Of a DNA stretch of 64,000 nucleotides, positions 35,077 to 47,632 are shown piece by piece. Source of the DNA: Nephromyces sp. MM_2019 (taxonomy: Eukaryota; Apicomplexa; Aconoidasida; Nephromycida); contig JADHZB010001533.1 of the NCBI GenBank assembly GCA_015657535.1, positions 1 through 64,000 on the forward strand, written 5' to 3'. The translations under genes and the position numbers were made by a program. Within the stretch, counting starts at the first letter, position 1. Every line of letters starts with the position of its first letter. Below the pieces are notes generated by a model that was not told the DNA's origin, did not search any database, and saw nothing but the letters and a program-made list of their open reading frames with translations.

Positions 35077-38000
35077 TCAAGTATCAAATTCATCAGAGTA
35101 GGCACTCTCCCACACCGAAGGAACAAAATCTTGCAGGGCCATCGCAACAATAGTCTGGGGGAAAATAGCAAGCCACAGTGCAAAATATCAAACAGGATTT
35201 TGAGAAAAACATGCAGTGTGTGAAGATGCGTAATATCTGCAAGCAAAATGCAGGGATCATCTCTTGCCTCAATGAAGAGCGCTAGAGAACACCCATATAA
35301 ACGAAAAAGATGAGGAAGTCTGCCTCTTTTTCTTGGAAACCGAGCAAGCAACAGCCAATGGATACAAGGAGATAATTTCAACATTAAACATTACAAACAA
35401 AAGTTGCATTCAAATAGTATTTCACTGTGTGCGTAAAAGAAAAAATAGCCTTGGTGTCACAACTGCATTCGATTAGGATAAGAGAAATAAATTCTGCCTT
35501 CTTAGTTTGCTCATAAGCAAGTTGAAAACCTTATTGATGTATTCTATATAAGGTGAGTATTATATCATCTATTCATGCTTCTTTTAATACATATAGTACT
35601 CGAGAATTCAATATATGCAAAACAAAATCTCCTGAGTTCAAGATGTTTCCAAGAAAATTAGCAAATTCTTCTAAAAATGTTATCTTCAAACCGATGAAAG
35701 CATTCAAATTCTTTCAATATCTCGCCGCTTAAACTACTGTATGTGAAATACAGCAAAAATTCCATCAAAATCATCACGATGTGATTTCCCAGCAAAAGAG
35801 CAGCACAGCAGGCTACAAGGGGAGTGAAAATTTGCAAAAAAACATCCAAAAAAGTATGAGGAAGGGAACTTCCATCACCAGTAGAAAGTACTTAAACACT
35901 TACTCACGCACACCACATACCTTTGAATGGCCTATATACTCTAGGACATTCTGACAAGTATCAATGTCCCAGAGCTTGCAGGTATGATCAGAGGAAGCCG
36001 TCAAGATATACGCACTATCGCTAGAGAATACGCAGTCCCAAACCCAGCTAAGAGTAAGTAGGATAGTAAGAGAGAAAATGAACCAGAGAATCACAATAAT
36101 AGCAGCCGAAAATTCAGCAAAGAATAGCACTCAAGGTGCTTAATATGCAATATTCCTTATAGACGCTAAAAAAATCAAAGAAATTCGCATTAAGTGCTTT
36201 CATTTACTGGATTATATGAGTTGATACACGTAAACAGAGCATACTGAAGAATAATCTCCCAATGAGACATAAAAAAACCCCACTACCTTTAAGCTGCAGT
36301 AAGAATTCTACGAAGCAGAAAAAATACGCTAATAAATGCTTTAAAGGGGGACAACACACATTTTTTGAATGTTTATGCAAACACATATGAGCAAAATGTT
36401 CTCTGTTAAAAAATCTGAAATAGGAAAAACTAAAAGAAACCTTCCTGCGGAGAGTAATGTGCAGAGTTGTGTTAAAAAAGCAATTGCATTATAGATGCAG
36501 GAAAATGAGGGTTTTTCAGCATTAAAACGGCCAGAAAATCTACAAAAAGCATGAAATCTCTATTAGAAACCTCCAAAAACTTCATTCAGATTTGCAGTTT
36601 CACATGAACAGCAAACACAAAAAACAGAAATGCAATCGCTCGCACCTACCCTGTGTGTCCGCTGACGGTTCCGCCCTTGTAAAATCCCATGGGGTGATTC
36701 TTCCAGATGACACAAGTAGAGTCAGAAGAAGTAGTTGCCAAGTACTGGGAGTCTGGAGAAAATCTACATTTTAAAACTGAAAAACATAAGAATACAAACA
36801 TAAAGTAGGAATTCTAGAAAAGAAGAAGAGTGAAGGAAGCAACATAGTAAAGCGGGAAACTTTAAGTAGCCAACTAATCTAACAGAGGGAAAAATAGCAA
36901 GAACATGATAGAAGAGGAGGAAAATATTAAACCCCGAAAGAAGATTGGGAAAAGGCAAAAAAAAGGGATAATAAGCTTATTTATCAAGACTAAGAGACAG
37001 CTAGATTTTCAGCGAGAAGATGTTTATCATAAACTTAGAGGAGAAAGAAACTATTCGATTGAATAAATAACTCCTGAAGATATCACACACAGTTCAAAAT
37101 AAAAGGAGATAAAAGATTAAAAGTTAGCTAATTTTGCTTTCAATTAAGAAGATTCCAACTCCTTCGCACACACACAAAGGTACTCTTCGAACTCGCAGGC
37201 AGTACAAATTCTACCTTTTACGAAAGTTGCAGATGGCTAAAATCATCCTGCATAGTTTTTTTCAATCAAACAGAGAAGGGAAAAACCACTCACACAGAAG
37301 GAACATAGAGTTGAATGCACACAAATGCACCTGCTTTGAAAAGAATGCATTGCATGGCGCACCTTTCGCACACACATAAGAATATAAACCAAATATCCAA
37401 TGTGCACATCATCGCACTCCGTACACACAACCACACCACACACTATCAATGATTACCGTACTGCCCATCATGGGCTAGAATTTTCTTTGAAAGCTGTAAG
37501 GATCTTTGACCTCGAGTACTGGAGTTTGAATATAAGCAAAGATTTCCTGAATAGGTGGCTACGGCAAGATTTACAGAATCTCTTGATATATCAACAGATT
37601 TTATGGCTACGCCAGGCTCTGGAACTGACGCGTATCTAATTAAAACACAGTAGAAATAATGAAAAACGTGTGTACATACACCGAAGATGACAAATAAAAC
37701 ATCAAAATTAAGAAGTTAGGGGGATATACATATATACGTTAACATAAATTACAAAATAGAGAGCAAAAATGAAGTTGAATCTCATACCTTAACGCAAATC
37801 AAGAATATATAGCAATCATTCAAGTTGAAGACTATGGCTTAACGCAAATACAAGAGTATAGCAATTACTATGAAGGTTAACACTATGAAAAAAAGGGTAA
37901 ATTCTTCATAAAAGGCGCACGAATACACACAGCGGGTATCAGAAATAAGTATATGAAGCAGCGAAAAACGACATTTTAAGGAATACGCAACTTGCTGTGT

Positions 38001-39631
38001 GTCTACTTTAAAACACCTTCAATATTAGGAGGATGGTTTTTGAGATACCAAAATTTTCTTCAAAAAAAAAACCACACACAAGCATTAAAGCACAATATTT
38101 GCGAGAAAACTCGAGAGTATTATTACGATATTTTATTGGCCACCAAGTCCCAGAATGATAATTTGCCCTCTTGATCGCCAAATATAAGCGTTGTATCTTC
38201 AGGATGGAGTACTGCAGAATTTACTGGGGCCCCAACGTTTTCATAGCAAAGCTGATAGCCCGTACAACGTGAGTCCCAGAGCTTGAGGGTAGTGTCTTCA
38301 CTACAGGTAAAAAGCCAACGGCCAGCACTTTCAAAGCCAATAGACGAGATACTCGCAGTATGACCTGTTTTTTTAGAATTAGAGTCTTGGTCATGATGGG
38401 AGTGAAGAGATGAAAGTTGAAGCAAATTTTGGTGATGATTTTTTTTCGGCTTCATAGGTTGTCAAGTTATCGAAGAAAAAGCATTGATTTTTTAGGCAAT
38501 TTGAGCGTTTAAAAGAAATTTTTCTAGGTATTAATGCAAGATTCACCAAAAAAGGAAGAAAAAAAAAGAGTAAATATAATATAGTTAAGCTAGAGTAAAA
38601 ATTCAGGTAAAATTTGGCATAGAGAAAATCTCAGTAACCGTAAATTTTACTATTAGTTGAACAAAAAAATATATCAAAAATACTCTGAAGATGATAGTGA
38701 TAGCCCGCAGAGACAATGCATTTTGAGAGTAAGATAAGGGAAGAAAGACAGAGAAATCAAAAATAATATCAAGGGTAACAATGAGGAAAAGGATGCAGTT
38801 ACCTTCTCTTCAGCAGAAGAGGCAAAAAGTAAAAATTGAAAAAAACTCCAAAAAATACCAAAGTATGAATCGCGTAGGAATCTCAGAAAGATATTCATTG
38901 ATGCATGCAGAAAACTTCAAAGCTAAAAATACAACAGCTCAAAACAAGCGGGAAGCAACCAAAAAGCAGCTTCCGGCAGAAACTCCGACTTCTTTCCCAA
39001 AGTACGAGGCAAAAAATAACCAACAATTCGTAATTATCAGATTCAAGCGAAAGTATTGGATGGTTTCTCTTCAAACTTTTAGCGACTGCAAATAACGAGA
39101 TAGAAATAACGTATAAGCCTAACATATATTTTAAAAATACTTCAAGAAACCTCCAAATTTCCAAGACTTTTCTACATAGTTTCGTCCAAAATTTATCATT
39201 TCACTTTCTCTCTTGCATGGTTGATTGCAAAGAAGCAAAGCTTCTGCTTTAAACTCCTCCATACTCATTTCATCCTTGAAAACTGTCACAGAAAAACATA
39301 CAAGGCAAGTCTACTTTAGTCTCAGTAACCCCCTTTTCAATATTCTTTGAAAAACTTCCTCTTTTACGACTCACGGCAACTCCTTTCACGAAACAATACC
39401 TTCGTAACTGCACAGAGGAAGATTGCAATCTCCTTGTCCAGCAGATTGGATATCGTAAAGACGCACTAAGGAACCCCCCGCAACAGCTAGAGTTTGATGA
39501 TCAGGTCCAATCTCAAGGGAATTTACGTGTGTATTCCTATGATTAAGTGACTTGAATACGTCTCCCCTGTGTGCATTCCAGAAATGGATCTTAGTATCAT
39601 AACCACCCGTGATTAATGTAGGATTCTCCAT
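35077..39631 (-). CDS. LST8: LST8, WD40 subunit of the TOR kinase complex
   Basis: Six exons in transcript order: 39400-39631 (ATG), 38127-38364, 37457-37635, 36650-36776, 35921-36047, 35077-35154 (TGA). All phases agree and the sum is 981 nt, 326 residues, the same as human mLST8. The order of WD40 blocks follows LST8 from end to end: LITGGYDTKIHFWNAHRGDV, HVNSLEIGPDHQTLAVAGG, RWLFTCSEDTTLKLWDSRC, LHPEDTTLIFGDQEGKLSFW, VPEPGVAIKSVDIS, CRFSPDSQYLATTSSDSTCV, WVWDCVFSSDSAYILTASSD, and EYIGHSKTIVAMAL at the C-terminus. In other eukaryotes LST8 forms a seven-bladed propeller that sits on the TOR kinase domain in TORC1 and TORC2 and stabilises it. Seven blades closed by the N- and C-terminal strands are consistent with what is seen. 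The gene is complete with no frameshift. Another WD40 protein is unlikely, given similarity across all blades and the VPEPGV block. Confidence 0.95.
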
Positions 39632-42169
39632 CCTGAGCGAGGAAACGGAAAAAAAAGGCTCACGGTACAGCTAAAATAAGTCAAAAACAAAAAAAAATAA
39701 GTAGACGCGTAGAATGAGAGTAGATGGCACAGAATACAAGTGCTAGTATCTAAGAAAAAACATTTTTATGAAGAAGAGCACACTAAATTAGGCTAGCACG
39801 ATGAACTATTAAAGTTAAAAAACGGAAGCAATAAACTCCTGGAAAATAACGGCGAGATTAGAGCCAATGCATGTTTTTGTGTGAAGCAAAATTACAAGCT
39901 TTGGCACGCACAGAAGCATGAAAGCACAAAAAGCGAGTTCACGGAACCACTTATCCTGCAAATAGCAGTTCCGAAACAAAATACAACTACATGAATAACG
40001 CAATAAATAAGAAAAAGACAAGGAAATTAAAGTACTCTTTGAGACCTAGCCTTTCCCTCTTAAATTTCCCTTTTTGTATAGTATGAAACTGGTACCTCGC
40101 CAAGCTAGTATCAATCGGCAAAAATAATGGATAAGAAATAAAAATGAGCCATGCACGCACCATGACATTGCAAAGGAAATCCAGCGTAGTGAAAAGCACC
40201 GATAAAATGGTGAATTTCAGCGATTATGGGAGCATAATAAAAGATACGTCATCAAAGCAATAACACGATGACTCTTCTATTATCTGCTGGAACATAATGA
40301 ACGTATGTCACCATCAAACTCAATTCTTATTTTCATAGTAAGATGTGGTTATTTGGTGCCAGTCCAAAAAGGGGTAAACACACAAGCAAAATAATAGGAT
40401 GACAATATATTTCACGGATTAGAGCGTAGGGGCTTACACGCTAAGATTTTCCTAAAAAGAGGGGGGTCTTTGATGAGGCAGGCCAGCCTGTAGTCATTTT
40501 TGTATCCATTTTTAAGAAGTTGATGTACCCTCAAAAAACTAGAGTTTTATTTTGTATACTTACTGGGAAAATGATAAATAGATGGCAAGTTCACAATACC
40601 CTGACTATACTCTGAAATCCATCAATGAAAGCACATCATCTAAAGGAATTTTTACCCACAGCAGATTTGAAGAAGACTCTTTTTCTTCAACTTACAGGTA
40701 CTGCTATAATAATTTACTTAGGTGCGCATCATCATTTAAGTAACATATTTTTACGCTTCAACTATATCCCGGACCTTTAGAGTTAAACTCGATGTAGCAG
40801 CAGCTAGTTTAATGGTAACTTTTTGCGATGCTCTCTGAAAGAAAAAAATCCGGTTTCCAGGTGTACCCCAGGGGAGGTAATATCAGAGTGTAAAGCCAGA
40901 AAACGCTAGTCGTATGAGACTAGAGGCGATATACCTTGGCGAAGCTATAAAAAACTAATCATACAAGATTAGAAGAAATAAGCAGATACCTACAAGATTA
41001 TCCAAGATATAAAACTTGGTTATGCTGCTTAATAATAATATTTGAGCTCCTTTGCGAAGTCACCAACCCTGGTGAAAGTGAGTCAAACACTTTCGCAACG
41101 TTTGCAGCATTTCTGCACATTGATATTATACTTCCAAAATAAAAACTTGCAGTATAACAGCGATAATAAGGATAGGCTTTTGCTTTTCTTTTTCATTCCT
41201 TAATATCTAAAAATAATCGCTGTAATTTAACTTTGGAATATTAAGCGAACTGCTTGGAGATCTCGCTAATATATACGCGGTTTTAGAGCGGAGATAAAAT
41301 CAAATGCCTATCAAGCAAGAGGAAAATTCGCGAATGCGACGATTATCTTTTTTACTTTTACTAAAAATAAAGGGAAAACAGTTTGAGCGTTTTGATATAG
41401 TCTATAAGTTCAAGAAATGAGGCAAAGAGGAATGCTGACTTCCTCGGAAATTAGCATATACATTGCAAGCGAGTAAGCATCAGCGTGCCTCAGCTGCTCA
41501 AGAACCCCGATATTTTTATCAATCAAAAAGCGAAAAATTCCATTTTCGTTAAACGGTAATGAAAGAAGTATCCATAGTTAATTTATTTCGCAGCGAAGTA
41601 TTTGTTTACTTTTAAATAATTTTATTTGATTCAGATTTTGTTGTGAAGTATCTAGTTGCAAGCCTCATAAATAAATAAGTTCCCCTCTCTTGCTCGCATT
41701 TTTCTTTAACAGTAGAGCTAATGTAGAGCGTGAGGCATATTTCATAAAAAATCTCCAATACCGGTAATATTTATGGCGTGGATGGAGTTAAGCCCAAGGT
41801 ATTTCTGCTGCCTACGCTCCCTTGATAGTGTGGGGCCATTAGTTCACAACTTTGCCCATCTACACGTGCACAAGGATCATTAGAGTGTTTTCAACGCATG
41901 CACTTATGCATAGCATTGTCTAACTACCGCAAGAAACATTGTCAGCAGGGACTAAAAATTTCAGCTTCCTGTCACACTATACAAAAATATTACATGGACA
42001 TGATAATATACATTATCGTGACCTCTATAATAACTGTACCACATTTAGGGCAACAGCTTATGAAAAGCTAGAAAAAAAATTACGCTTTGTAAGAAGCGCT
42101 CTATCCATTAGTTTATATACAGCCACCAATGGTACAAAATCTGGCTCTTAGCTGATTTTTACTGCTAAA
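39632..42169. other. Intergenic region upstream of LST8
   Basis: It holds the LST8 promoter and 5' leader on the minus strand and the 3' flank of the 1322-codon gene. I see no convincing exon, repeat or RNA gene; open frames are all under 75 codons. Confidence 0.6.
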
Positions 42170-45100
42170 TTAGTCATTTTTTACACCAAAGAGATGGGAT
42201 AACAATGTCTTCTGCTCTAAATTAAGAGGCATGAGGCGTTTGATGTCCCTCTCCAAGGGAAGTTCCACTTTAGATGATCTAACAGCCTTTATGGCAGCCC
42301 TAAACCTAGACTCCTTCTGTGCTTCAAGCAAGCTCTTTAAAGCTTGAAAACTAGAGGTTAAGAACTTGTCTAGATCGTCATTTATTAAGGATTCAAACTG
42401 CCTCAATTCATCATCAATTTCTCGGACGTAGAGCTCATCCGCAAAGCTACTAGGTTTGTTCAACCATACCGACTCTTCTTCCTCTTCTTCTTCAATGTTA
42501 TCAGTCTTGGAAGAAACTTCAGTGGTACTGCAAACGCAGCTCCTCGGAGCCATACTAGATGCTTCAATCTCTCCTGCCTGCTGTGATGGAACCATTATTG
42601 AAGCATCGTATTCGTGTTTTATTCTAGGTTGCTCGCTAGACTTCACGGAAAGCTCAGTATTCTCGCCTTCATAAGGGTCGCTTTTGGTAGTCTGTTTTGT
42701 GCAGGCTGCCTGGTCCTGACCAAGGTTCTGGATCGACTTTGAGCCTCCAGCGCATGCCACTAGTTTGTGCACCTGGCTACCACTTCTTTGTAGCTCTCCT
42801 TGTTGCTTTCTGTAGAGAGCTACAAGAACCCTGACATCTTGACAAAGTTCCTGCTGTATATCACTGCTCGCGGCTATCACTTTGAAGAGGTCGCTAACTA
42901 GACTCCGAGAAAAATCCACTGAATTAGGCCTCATTCGGAAAGCCTTCCGCGAATGGAGATCTCTCTGCTCTCTTGGGAACCCCAAAGACTGATAACCAGT
43001 AGGAGCACGGCCATCTTGATTGTTGACAACTTTTCTATCACCCTTGGCAGTGTCAAGTGAGCGAAATATGGAAAATTCTTCCTTGCTATCTTTTTCTTGA
43101 GCCTCAACCTTTTGATCCGCAGCATTACCCTCAAGCTTACTCGTGTCCACGTCACCGTTGCTGTAATTCTTACACTGGGAAGCTTGGTAACACCCTGGAT
43201 CATCATGTAGTCCTGCATCTGGTGTCCCATCCTCTTGGCCTTCTTTAAATTCACTCTTACCTTGATCACTGCTTCCTAGTATATTAGATTGATGCTGGTT
43301 GTGATAAAAGGCTTCCGTTTTGTTTGTAATGCTAGCTGTGTTTGCGATATCCTTGATACTACAGCTATTACTGACTCCTATGCCATCTGCAAAGCCAACT
43401 GCGTTCATCCCTTCCATCTCAGCACCATCAACACATTTTGGATCTAATAGCCCCACTATCTCTAGCGGGGGCAAAACTTGCCGGAAAATCATCTCGCTAG
43501 TTAAAGCCAATTCGGTTTCTTCGGTATATGTATGACGGGTACTCGCGCATGTCGGGCACATATTTCTATCATTTACAAATGCTTGCTCTACAGCCGATGG
43601 GTTGCTAGTGTTACTATGCATGCTAGCAGAAGACTTCTTTACAGCAGAAAAGGATTGAAGGGGTTTAAGCGAAATTTCTACCCCACCATTGTTATATTCT
43701 ATCTTAACTTCCCTATTGGTGGAGCAGCTGCTGTTAATTAAGCCGTCATTTCTAATATAGCTACTGTCATCCAAATTACCTTTCCAGCCTTCATTGCAGT
43801 CGCTGCTACGATTACTACAATTCTGGAAGAAGCCAACTCCTTCCGCGGCAGGGGAAGTCGATAGCCCATTTTTTGAGCCATAGACACTTGTATCGTCAAT
43901 ATCTGGTACTGGAATATTCTGACGACTGCAATGCAATGATTCTAACACCTTGGTACCATCATTAGCTATACTTCTACCTTCCTCAATAGCAGAAGGAACA
44001 CTAATACGGCTATCATCGGAGAAAGTGCCGCTTTTAGTATTGCTAGCTTCCACACCTACAGTGCTAATGCTCGAACTGGCTTCGTCGTTCAAGCCAGGAC
44101 TTGTGCATGCCCTGCTATCCTTTTGGGCTACAAGGAACTTGGAAAAGAACTGTTTTAAGAGCTTCATAAACTGCACTTTTTTTGGATGGCACACTACCTC
44201 GGAAAGCGCTATCGAATCTAAGGAGTTCACTGAGGGAGAGACCGGAACCCTATATGGCGTTGAAATCTGTTCTTTGTCATTATGTTTAATGGGTGAGGAC
44301 GATAAAGCGTCCACTTTTTCAACGTGTGACTCTCCAGTAATTGGTACGTAGTCACCCAGTTTCAGAGTTATCTGCTGATCGTTGACTAGTTCTTTCAAGG
44401 GTTCTGAAGACATTGAAGCCGGTGGGCCAATAACCTCGAGGGTCGTATCATCATCGCGACCAAGAGGATGAAGGGCAGCCGGGCTAACATTAGGAGCAAG
44501 TGTGTCAACAGTGGAACACTCAGTAGCATCTAAGTTAGTATAGAGCTGATCGGTTTTAGAGTCACTTAAGGTAGCAGTGCGCTGATGTAGGGAAGCCAAA
44601 CCTTCCTCGATAGCAGGAGGGGGAAGGGTAAGGGGGGGTATTTGTAGTTCTGAATGTGCAGACTCGCAATTAGAGAGAGTGGGGCTACAGTTAGTTAAAC
44701 CATAGCCTGATTCTTCCCTATCATAATCGCGTATGGCAGTTTGTGGATCCTCGCTACCCTTATTAATGGAGCATAACAGGTTGGTTGCTCTTTTTGTCAA
44801 GTCCTGCCACTTCATGTCACCGTTTTTATAAGAAATAAGCATTTCATGAAGTTTGTGCACGGCTCCAAGCAGCCTAGCTTGATGTCGGTAAAGTGCCTTG
44901 GCAGGATGCGCTGGCTTTCTATCATCTGTAAGAGTTTCCTCGCTCGTAGGTGGCCAATAGTCCTGAAGGGTACCGCATGGGTAGACATATCCCCTTTCAT
45001 CAACCTGTGATGTATAAAGCGAGTAATTCGCGCCAGCATTAGTAGCAGATGGGTTATCTGGGAGCGCTGGCACAGCTACCTTAGTGATTTGTTGATCAGC

Positions 45101-46138
45101 CTGGTAATTCCCTGGCGAAGGGTTGTGGAACCTCTTTAATTTCTTTGAAGACCCCCTTCGCCTGGTAATTCTCCTGCTACACGGCCTTTTACGCTTAGCC
45201 AGAAGCGATCTGGAAGCAACCTTGTGAAGGCCGGGTTGCTGGGGGGGTTCAGCAGTTGAGGATAGCGCAGGACCATTGGCACAAGCAACTCCAGAAGATA
45301 TAGAAATGAGCGATGGATCATGAGCTTGTGATGATATGGGAATGAAGGAGTCAAGTGTAGGTTGGCGGATAAAGTCGACTAGGGATACCGCAGTATTGGC
45401 TAGGGATGGTTCCTCATGAATGTGCACCTCGTCTTTCATTTCTCCAAGGAGCAGCTCTGCAAGAGGGGAGAGCAGTGCTCCCTTTTCAGTCTGTAAAGTT
45501 TCCGTCAGTGAAGAAATCAGTTTTTCATCGTCCTGCTGAGAAGGTGCCGTTGGTAGTGACTGAGAGACTTGAGCATTTTGCAGAAAACTTTCTGGTTGTA
45601 TACCAGTTAGGGATGCTTCTGATATTTGAGCTCCGTAGGTGAGATGGGGTTGTATGGCTAAGGGAGTTTCGGGGGGTAATTGCTGCAACAGGTTAGGATC
45701 TAGCGAAGATTCTCCCGCGATGGTTATTCTTTGGGTCGGGCAGTTTTCTGAGGTTAATGCTTGAGAAGCTTCACTTGAAGCATCTTGAAGCTCTCCATTA
45801 AGAATATCAGATGTGCCCATGTTAGCAGTAGGAAGAGACACAGTATCATCGTCGTTAGAGCTATGCAGCGGTGCATCTGAATCCTGTGCGGTATTCTCGT
45901 GGAATTCGCCGTTAGCCCCATTAAGGAAAGCAGGGTAATTGCAGAGACCAATGGTAGAATAGTCTTCGTGTTTACGTGAACAGCCTAAACTTCTTGTGCA
46001 GGTGCTGGGGAGTGGAAGACTGTCCCCGCTTCTAGGTCTCATTTCGTTATCAGCACTGATTACTGAACAAGTGATTATGTGACCGTTGAGCTGCTCGATG
46101 GATGTCTGCTCGTTGGGCGTGGAGCCGTGGGTCTGCAT
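42170..46138 (-). CDS. Intronless gene, 1322-residue Ser/Thr-rich, probably nuclear protein
   Basis: One uninterrupted frame, start MQTHGSTPNEQ, stop TAA at 42170. I do not recognise the family. Most of the protein is low-complexity, rich in Ser, Thr, Asn, Asp and Glu. About a quarter of the way in is a basic cluster (RKRPCSRRITRRRGSSKKLK) that looks like a nuclear localisation signal. Two segments look folded and helical: ALYRHQARLLGAVHKLHEML near residue 430, and LVSDLFKVIAASSDIQQELC about 250 residues before the end. The last 110 residues have a Glu run followed by a long helix (IDDELRQFESLINDDLDKFL) and a basic stretch. One CPTC motif is present. The architecture is like large apicomplexan regulators (for example ApiAP2 proteins, which often have few introns), but I see no AP2, PHD or bromodomain signature. 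It is the only long gene here without an intron. Confidence 0.85.
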   Translation of the reverse strand: MQTHGSTPNEQTSIEQLNGHIITCSVISADNEMRPRSGDSLPLPSTCTRSLGCSRKHEDYSTIGLCNYPAFLNGANGEFHENTAQDSDAPLHSSNDDDTVSLPTANMGTSDILNGELQDASSEASQALTSENCPTQRITIAGESSLDPNLLQQLPPETPLAIQPHLTYGAQISEASLTGIQPESFLQNAQVSQSLPTAPSQQDDEKLISSLTETLQTEKGALLSPLAELLLGEMKDEVHIHEEPSLANTAVSLVDFIRQPTLDSFIPISSQAHDPSLISISSGVACANGPALSSTAEPPQQPGLHKVASRSLLAKRKRPCSRRITRRRGSSKKLKRFHNPSPGNYQADQQITKVAVPALPDNPSATNAGANYSLYTSQVDERGYVYPCGTLQDYWPPTSEETLTDDRKPAHPAKALYRHQARLLGAVHKLHEMLISYKNGDMKWQDLTKRATNLLCSINKGSEDPQTAIRDYDREESGYGLTNCSPTLSNCESAHSELQIPPLTLPPPAIEEGLASLHQRTATLSDSKTDQLYTNLDATECSTVDTLAPNVSPAALHPLGRDDDTTLEVIGPPASMSSEPLKELVNDQQITLKLGDYVPITGESHVEKVDALSSSPIKHNDKEQISTPYRVPVSPSVNSLDSIALSEVVCHPKKVQFMKLLKQFFSKFLVAQKDSRACTSPGLNDEASSSISTVGVEASNTKSGTFSDDSRISVPSAIEEGRSIANDGTKVLESLHCSRQNIPVPDIDDTSVYGSKNGLSTSPAAEGVGFFQNCSNRSSDCNEGWKGNLDDSSYIRNDGLINSSCSTNREVKIEYNNGGVEISLKPLQSFSAVKKSSASMHSNTSNPSAVEQAFVNDRNMCPTCASTRHTYTEETELALTSEMIFRQVLPPLEIVGLLDPKCVDGAEMEGMNAVGFADGIGVSNSCSIKDIANTASITNKTEAFYHNQHQSNILGSSDQGKSEFKEGQEDGTPDAGLHDDPGCYQASQCKNYSNGDVDTSKLEGNAADQKVEAQEKDSKEEFSIFRSLDTAKGDRKVVNNQDGRAPTGYQSLGFPREQRDLHSRKAFRMRPNSVDFSRSLVSDLFKVIAASSDIQQELCQDVRVLVALYRKQQGELQRSGSQVHKLVACAGGSKSIQNLGQDQAACTKQTTKSDPYEGENTELSVKSSEQPRIKHEYDASIMVPSQQAGEIEASSMAPRSCVCSTTEVSSKTDNIEEEEEEESVWLNKPSSFADELYVREIDDELRQFESLINDDLDKFLTSSFQALKSLLEAQKESRFRAAIKAVRSSKVELPLERDIKRLMPLNLEQKTLLSHLFGVKND

Positions 46139-47632
46139 TATCTACAAGCTGCCGACAGAGGGGCACTACTCTGTTCCTTCCTGCTTTAATATAGGGGGAT
46201 GTACAGAATCTAGTTGAGGGAATCATATGTGGTAGCCCGTCGTAGTATAAAGTGCTGTAAACATGGGTGATCTTTCCCGTTGTAAAAGCTATGAAGAATC
46301 ACTGCAGTAATGCTTGCCTTATTCGCTATTTTGTGATTAATAGTAAAATAGTGCAGTGAATATTAATTTTGAGCAAGAATTTAACATATATTTCGCTAGT
46401 TTGTATTAGAATTTTTGGGAGACAGCAAAGGTTAAACACCAAGACAGGAGAGAATGGCTGCAAATCCGTGCTCCACATAAAAATGTTTACCGAGCGGGAA
46501 TTTTACCTGTAACGATAACCACGATGATTGTCACCAAAAGAGCACTTCAATTTTTTTAGACATCTGTCTCCGCTCATCTCAAGTCTACAGTCCTTTCTTA
46601 AAAAGCCTACTTGAACACTCTAATCACTAGCAAAAGCCCAACAAATTGAGCTCCTAATCATTAACACACTCGCATAAAATCGCAACGCCGTACCGCTCAT
46701 GCCAGGTTAGAGTAATCGCGCTTTCCTGGCATTCCTTTCTAGCAGGCACGTAAGAAGGCTCTTTCAAATGTATGATAAAATGGATTCATTAGTAGCTGCC
46801 AAATTCCATGAATGACACTTTATCTGCACTACTGCATCCACCGAAAAAAAAATTCTGCTGCAACTAAGTCTATGAAGTTAAAGTACATGGTCTTACATAT
46901 TATGTCTGTGGTTGGGCGATGGATGCTGCCCATGATGGGTATTGCGGCTAGTAGAGGTATCTATGCGTGGAAGTATTCCAGCGATGGAAGGTGATATCCC
47001 AATTCATATGAGAAAGTTTAGAAGGTGAATAAGAAATGAGGAAAATAAGTAGGTGGTCTTTACGCCCTATTATCCTATTAATATCTAATCGGTTATCGTG
47101 ACGTTAATTGATGGTAGCACGAATTCCGTAGCCACCTAGCATACGTTATCTATTATGATAAAAATATTTAAGTAAGCATGCGCCTTTCGAGCAGGAGTAA
47201 ACGATCAAAATGGTTGGCAATGGGATAAAGCATGACATGTGAGAAAATGTGCCTGCATAGCCATCATTTTATTTGTGAATGTATCTACCACTCATATTCT
47301 TCTCTTTCTTACACCCTCAGCAGTGTAGTAACGCGAGAGTGTGCCGGTTGATATCTGAAAGCGCGATACTAAGACCTAATTTGATGCCAGAAGCTGAAAG
47401 AATAGATAACTGTTCAGTCTGCGTGCCGAGCAAACTCTAATAGAGCAAGTGGCACAGAATCTACTTTGACGTATCAGCATCCATATTTTTTCCCCCTTTA
47501 TCGATGGGATCATCAGTATTCTTCGTCGGGAAGATTACAGGTAATATCGTCCATCAAGAAGGATATAAGTAGCATAGCTCATCAAGGATCTCATAGTAAT
47601 ATCCAAACCCTTTTTCAAGTTTCTCCTGTACC
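46139..47632. other. Divergent intergenic region
   Basis: This lies between the start of the 1322-codon gene (-) and the tentative start at 47633 (+), so it probably contains both promoters. A + strand frame at 46874-46990 (MKLKYMVLHIMSVVGRW...) ends at a possible donor and could be a signal-peptide exon, but I could not connect it to anything. Confidence 0.45.
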
